A program made the translations under genes and the position numbers. From Gramella sp. AN32 (lineage in GTDB: Bacteria; Bacteroidota; Bacteroidia; Flavobacteriales; Flavobacteriaceae), in contig NZ_QEYO01000020.1 of assembly GCF_023718305.1 (NCBI RefSeq), positions 23,431 through 87,430 of the forward strand: a stretch of 64,000 nt of DNA, given 5' to 3'. Within the stretch, counting starts at the first letter, position 1, and each line of letters opens with the position of its first letter. Shown here in pieces: positions 61,463 to 64,000 of the stretch. The notes beneath the pieces are model-generated. The model was not told the DNA's origin. It saw nothing but the letters and a program-made list of their open reading frames with translations, and did not search any database.

Positions 61463-62485
61463 ATGCTACAAGAATTAACCATAGAAAATTTTGAGAATTC
61501 CGCTGGGACAAAGCAGGATATTCAGTTAAGTTTTCAATTTTTCGGGAGGGGTCCCGGGGAGGCTCCTATTATTCTGGTGAATCATGCCCTCACAGGAAAT
61601 TCCCTGGTTACAGGAAACGACGGTTGGTGGAAAGAGCTCATCGGGAAAAATAAATGTATTGATATTGACCAATATTGTATCCTGGCTTTTAATATTCCTG
61701 GCAACGGGTTTAAAGGTCACGAAGATCAGTTCTTTGAAAATTATAAGGAATTTACGCTTACCGATATTGCAAAAATTCAGGCAGTGGCTTTGGAAAAGCT
61801 GGAAATCGAAAAGTTGTTCGCCATTATTGGAGGTTCTATTGGTGGCGCCCTGGCCTGGGAATTGGCAGTGCTAAAGCCGGAAATTGCAGAAAATATCATC
61901 CCGATAGCGGCAGATTATAAGGCAACCGACTGGCTGCTGGCCAATTGTAGGATTCAGGATCATATTCTGAATAATTCATCCAATCCTGTTCACGATGCGC
62001 GTATGCATGCAATGACCTTCTATAGGACTCCCCAATCCCTGGCGCAGAAATTTGAAGGAAAAAGAAATGAGGAAAATCGCAGTTATGAGGTAGAAAACTG
62101 GTTGTTGCATCACGGTGAAAAGTTGAAAAACCGCTTTACTCTCCCGTCTTATAAACTGATGAACCATTTGCTTACCACCATCGATATTAGTCATGGCAGT
62201 GGAAATCATTTAGAAGCAGCCCAAAACATCAAAGGTGATATTCACATAGTAACGGTGAATTCAGATCTATTTTTCCTGGCTGAAGAAAACTGGAACACCT
62301 ATGTGGAGTTGTCCCTTTTAAAGAATAATATCAGTATTCATGAGATTAAATCAATTCATGGTCATGATGCATTTCTGATTGAAACCGATCAGTTAAATCA
62401 ATTTTTAAAGCCAATTTTTGGAACCCCAAATAAAAAAAGTTTGCATTCTTCTGAAGTTGATAGAGAAGAAGTAAGCAGTAAATAA
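61463..62485 (+). CDS. metX: Homoserine O-acetyltransferase
   Basis: Alpha/beta-hydrolase acyltransferase of 340 residues that makes O-acetylhomoserine, the substrate of MetY/MetZ. Motifs: VNHALTGNSLVTG, the nucleophile elbow IIGGSIGGALAWE, TVNSDLFF (Asp region) and the His in IHGHDAFLIE. It is shorter than bacterial MetX of about 370 but has the full triad. It is followed after 5 bp by metZ. Confidence 0.9.
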   Translation: MLQELTIENFENSAGTKQDIQLSFQFFGRGPGEAPIILVNHALTGNSLVTGNDGWWKELIGKNKCIDIDQYCILAFNIPGNGFKGHEDQFFENYKEFTLTDIAKIQAVALEKLEIEKLFAIIGGSIGGALAWELAVLKPEIAENIIPIAADYKATDWLLANCRIQDHILNNSSNPVHDARMHAMTFYRTPQSLAQKFEGKRNEENRSYEVENWLLHHGEKLKNRFTLPSYKLMNHLLTTIDISHGSGNHLEAAQNIKGDIHIVTVNSDLFFLAEENWNTYVELSLLKNNISIHEIKSIHGHDAFLIETDQLNQFLKPIFGTPNKKSLHSSEVDREEVSSK

Positions 62486-62490
62486 AATTT

Positions 62491-63651
62491 ATGGAAAACT
62501 TTGAGACGATCGCCATAAGAACCCAGACTGAAAGAACCCAATTTCAGGAGCATTCAACGCCACTATATCTTACTTCAAGTTATGTTTTTGAAGATTCCGA
62601 AGATATGAGGGCTGGTTTTGCGGAAGAAAAAGAGCGAAATATCTACAGCCGTTTTACCAATCCTAATACTTCAGAATTCGTGGAAAAGATCACGAAAATG
62701 GAAGGTGCGGAAGGTGGTTATGCTTTTGCCACAGGCATGGCCGCAGTATTTTCAACATTGGCCGCTTTGTTGAATAGTGGGGATCACATTGTTTCGGCGA
62801 GATCGGTATTTGGTTCCACGCACGGCTTGTTCACCAAATATTTTCCAAAGTGGAATATTTCGCACAGCTATTTTGATGTGAATAAGCCGGAAACGATTGA
62901 AAGTCTCATTAAACCGGAAACGAAAATCCTTTTTGCAGAATCGCCCACAAATCCCGGCGTAGATATTCTGGATTTGGAATATCTGGGTGAAATTGCAAAA
63001 AAGCATGACCTTATTCTTGTTATCGATAATTGTTTTGCAACGCCCTATATTCAGAATCCTATAAAATTTGGAGCAGATCTGGTCATCCATTCGGCTACAA
63101 AATTGATTGATGGGCAGGGAAGGGTGCTTGGCGGAGTAACCGTGGGAAAGGCAGATTTAATACGGGAAATTTATCTTTTCAGTAGAAATACGGGACCGGC
63201 CCTATCGCCATTTAACGCCTGGGTTTTATCGAAAAGTTTGGAAACCCTGGCGGTGAGACTGGAAAAACATTCAGAAAACGCTCTAAAAGTGGCCGAGTAT
63301 CTGGAAAATGTTCCGCAGGCAGAAAGCGTCAAATATCCGTTTCTGAAATCTCATCCGCAATATGAAATCGCAAAAAAGCAGATGAAACTGGGAGGAAATG
63401 TGGTTGCATTTCAGATCACAGGCGGATTGGAAGCGGGAAGAAAGTTTATAGATAAACTTCAACTGTGTTCAAGATCAGCCAATCTTGGAGATACGCGAAC
63501 GATCGTAACGCATCCTGCCTCGACAACCCATAGCAAATTATCCCCGGAAGAACTTGAAGCGGTTGGAATTTCTGAAGGGTTGGTAAGGATTTCAGTAGGA
63601 TTGGAACATGTAGATGATATTATTAAGGATTTGGAGCAGGCGCTGGTGTGA
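62491..63651 (+). CDS. metZ: Trans-sulfuration family PLP enzyme (O-succinyl/acetylhomoserine sulfhydrylase-type)
   Basis: PLP enzyme of 386 residues. Motifs: STPLYLTSSYVF, YSRFTNPNTSEFVEKITKMEGAEGGYAFATGMAAVF, the PLP Lys in VIHSATKLIDGQGRVLGG and HPASTTHSKL. Its length fits MetZ/MetB. It is probably a homoserine-ester sulfhydrylase, since it is 5 bp from metX and no transsulfuration partner is present. A cystathionine gamma-synthase role is not excluded. Confidence 0.85.
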   Translation: MENFETIAIRTQTERTQFQEHSTPLYLTSSYVFEDSEDMRAGFAEEKERNIYSRFTNPNTSEFVEKITKMEGAEGGYAFATGMAAVFSTLAALLNSGDHIVSARSVFGSTHGLFTKYFPKWNISHSYFDVNKPETIESLIKPETKILFAESPTNPGVDILDLEYLGEIAKKHDLILVIDNCFATPYIQNPIKFGADLVIHSATKLIDGQGRVLGGVTVGKADLIREIYLFSRNTGPALSPFNAWVLSKSLETLAVRLEKHSENALKVAEYLENVPQAESVKYPFLKSHPQYEIAKKQMKLGGNVVAFQITGGLEAGRKFIDKLQLCSRSANLGDTRTIVTHPASTTHSKLSPEELEAVGISEGLVRISVGLEHVDDIIKDLEQALV

Positions 63652-63690
63652 AAAGTTGAAAGTGAAAAGTGAAAAGCGAAAAGTTAAATG
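63652..63690. repeat. Heptad tract AAAGTGA
   Basis: Units AAAGTTG, AAAGTGA, AAAGTGA, AAAGCGA and AAAGTTA run in 7-bp register directly after the metZ stop codon. Confidence 0.75.
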
Positions 63691-63691
63691 A

Positions 63692-63777
63692 TACGTCACT
63701 GCGAAGGAGCATCGCGACTGAAGCAGTCTCATGATTGAAGGAAGATGGGATTGCTTCGCTTCGCTCGCAATGACGTA
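63692..63777. repeat. Dispersed imperfect palindrome (TACGTCA ends)
   Basis: An 86-bp element with ends TACGTCACTGCGA and TCGCAATGACGTA (12 of 13 pair). Inside are GACTGAAGCAGTC and GGATTGCTTCGCTTCGCTCG. I know this type of repeat from many bacterial intergenic regions. Confidence 0.7.
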
Positions 63778-63780
63778 CTG

Positions 63781-63836
63781 AATTCAAGGTTCAAAATTCC
63801 AAATTCAGAGTTCAAAGTTTTAAGTTGAAAGTTTCA
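63781..63836. repeat. Degenerate heptad tract (AAATTCA/AAGTTGA)
   Basis: Words AGGTTCA, AAATTCC, AAATTCA, GAGTTCA, AAGTTTT, AAGTTGA and AAGTTTC follow each other in 7-bp register. Confidence 0.6.
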
Positions 63837-63873
63837 AAAAACCTTTGCGGGGCACCAATTAATTTTTTAATTT

Positions 63874-64000
63874 CTGATAACTGATAACTGATAACTGATA
63901 ACTGATAACTGATAACTGATAACTGATAACTGATAACTGATAACTGATAACTGATAACTGATAACTGATAACTGATAACTGATAACTGATAACTGATAAC
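63874..64000. repeat. Heptanucleotide array (CTGATAA) of at least 18 copies
   Basis: Exact tandem CTGATAA repeats run from 63874 to the window edge (127 bp), so the true length is unknown. The 223 bp before it, back to the metZ stop, hold only the other repeats listed here. Confidence 0.95.

Noticed and set aside
63652..64000. Possible CRISPR array at the right end
   Set aside because: The repeat unit is 7 bp with no spacers, so it is a simple tandem array.

Overview
The window is AT-rich, gene-dense DNA from a member of the Flavobacteriaceae (Bacteroidota), probably a marine relative of Gramella/Christiangramia, Salegentibacter or Zunongwangia. Evidence for this: many start regions lack a Shine-Dalgarno sequence; several promoters match the Bacteroidota -7 box TAnnTTTG; and typical families occur, including GLPGLI proteins, DUF5686, CarboxypepD_reg/TonB outer-membrane proteins, SCxx lipoproteins, an FG-GAP/ASPIC lipoprotein and a membrane pyrophosphatase next to a soluble one. 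The genus is an inference from general familiarity, not a database match. No rRNA, tRNA, transposase, prophage or CRISPR array was seen.

Layout. 0.4-6.3 kb: a large FG-GAP/ASPIC lipoprotein and a divergent zinc metalloprotease lipoprotein. 6.4-9.7 kb: a Fur-family repressor, a P1B-4 metal-exporting ATPase and an S24-type repressor, with likely operators. 9.7-10.6 kb: three small SCRE lipoproteins, one only 46 residues long. 10.6-14.4 kb: Kdo transferase WaaA, a DegT sugar aminotransferase and a secreted amidohydrolase. 14.4-17.9 kb: fabD, a PNPOx-like protein, a fructosamine-kinase-like protein, folA and a 2TM protein. 18-24.5 kb: a class-V aminotransferase, a single-domain CBM48 protein, egtB-egtD-DUF427 (ergothioneine), a TonB-domain protein, thyA and a BrkB protein. 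24.6-30 kb: a nucleoside transporter, a bifunctional nuclease, etfBA with an 18-bp perfect palindrome upstream, and pyruvate dehydrogenase E1 beta. 30-36 kb: DUF5686 protein, soluble PPase, membrane PPase. 36.7-41.2 kb: a bacterial non-homologous end-joining (NHEJ) operon (small DNA-binding-like protein, Ku, LigD) followed by an App1-type phosphatase. 41.4-50.8 kb: metabolic and membrane genes (fatty-acid 2-hydroxylase, deoxynucleoside kinase, double DUF302 lipoprotein, SLC13 transporter, threonine dehydratase, USP, 2-hydroxyacid dehydrogenase, acyl-CoA dehydrogenase). 50.9-57.5 kb: a two-component system divergent from a secreted protein, a GLPGLI protein and a TonB-dependent-receptor-like barrel. 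57.8-63.7 kb: metK and the divergent metY-metX-metZ group.

The most interesting part is the methionine locus. metK (minus strand) is preceded by a good promoter and an RNA matching the SAM-II riboswitch core, with an extra hairpin inserted. The divergent metY-metX-metZ group is preceded by about 0.5 kb containing two short reading frames rich in Met and Cys codons. Each is followed by a terminator-like hairpin whose 5' arm can pair instead with the leader ORF. This looks like tandem translation-coupled attenuation that senses Met (and perhaps Cys) charging, opposite a SAM riboswitch.

A second regulatory unit is the two-component system at 51-53 kb. The two plus-strand genes beside it share one promoter module: GTTAAC repeats at exactly 10-bp spacing and an identical 17-mer at the same distance.

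Intergenic DNA also carries arrays with a 7-bp period (CTAGCCT, CTGATAA, AAAGTGA, AACGTCT) and several families of dispersed imperfect palindromes. One two-hairpin family occurs twice, with compensatory stem changes.
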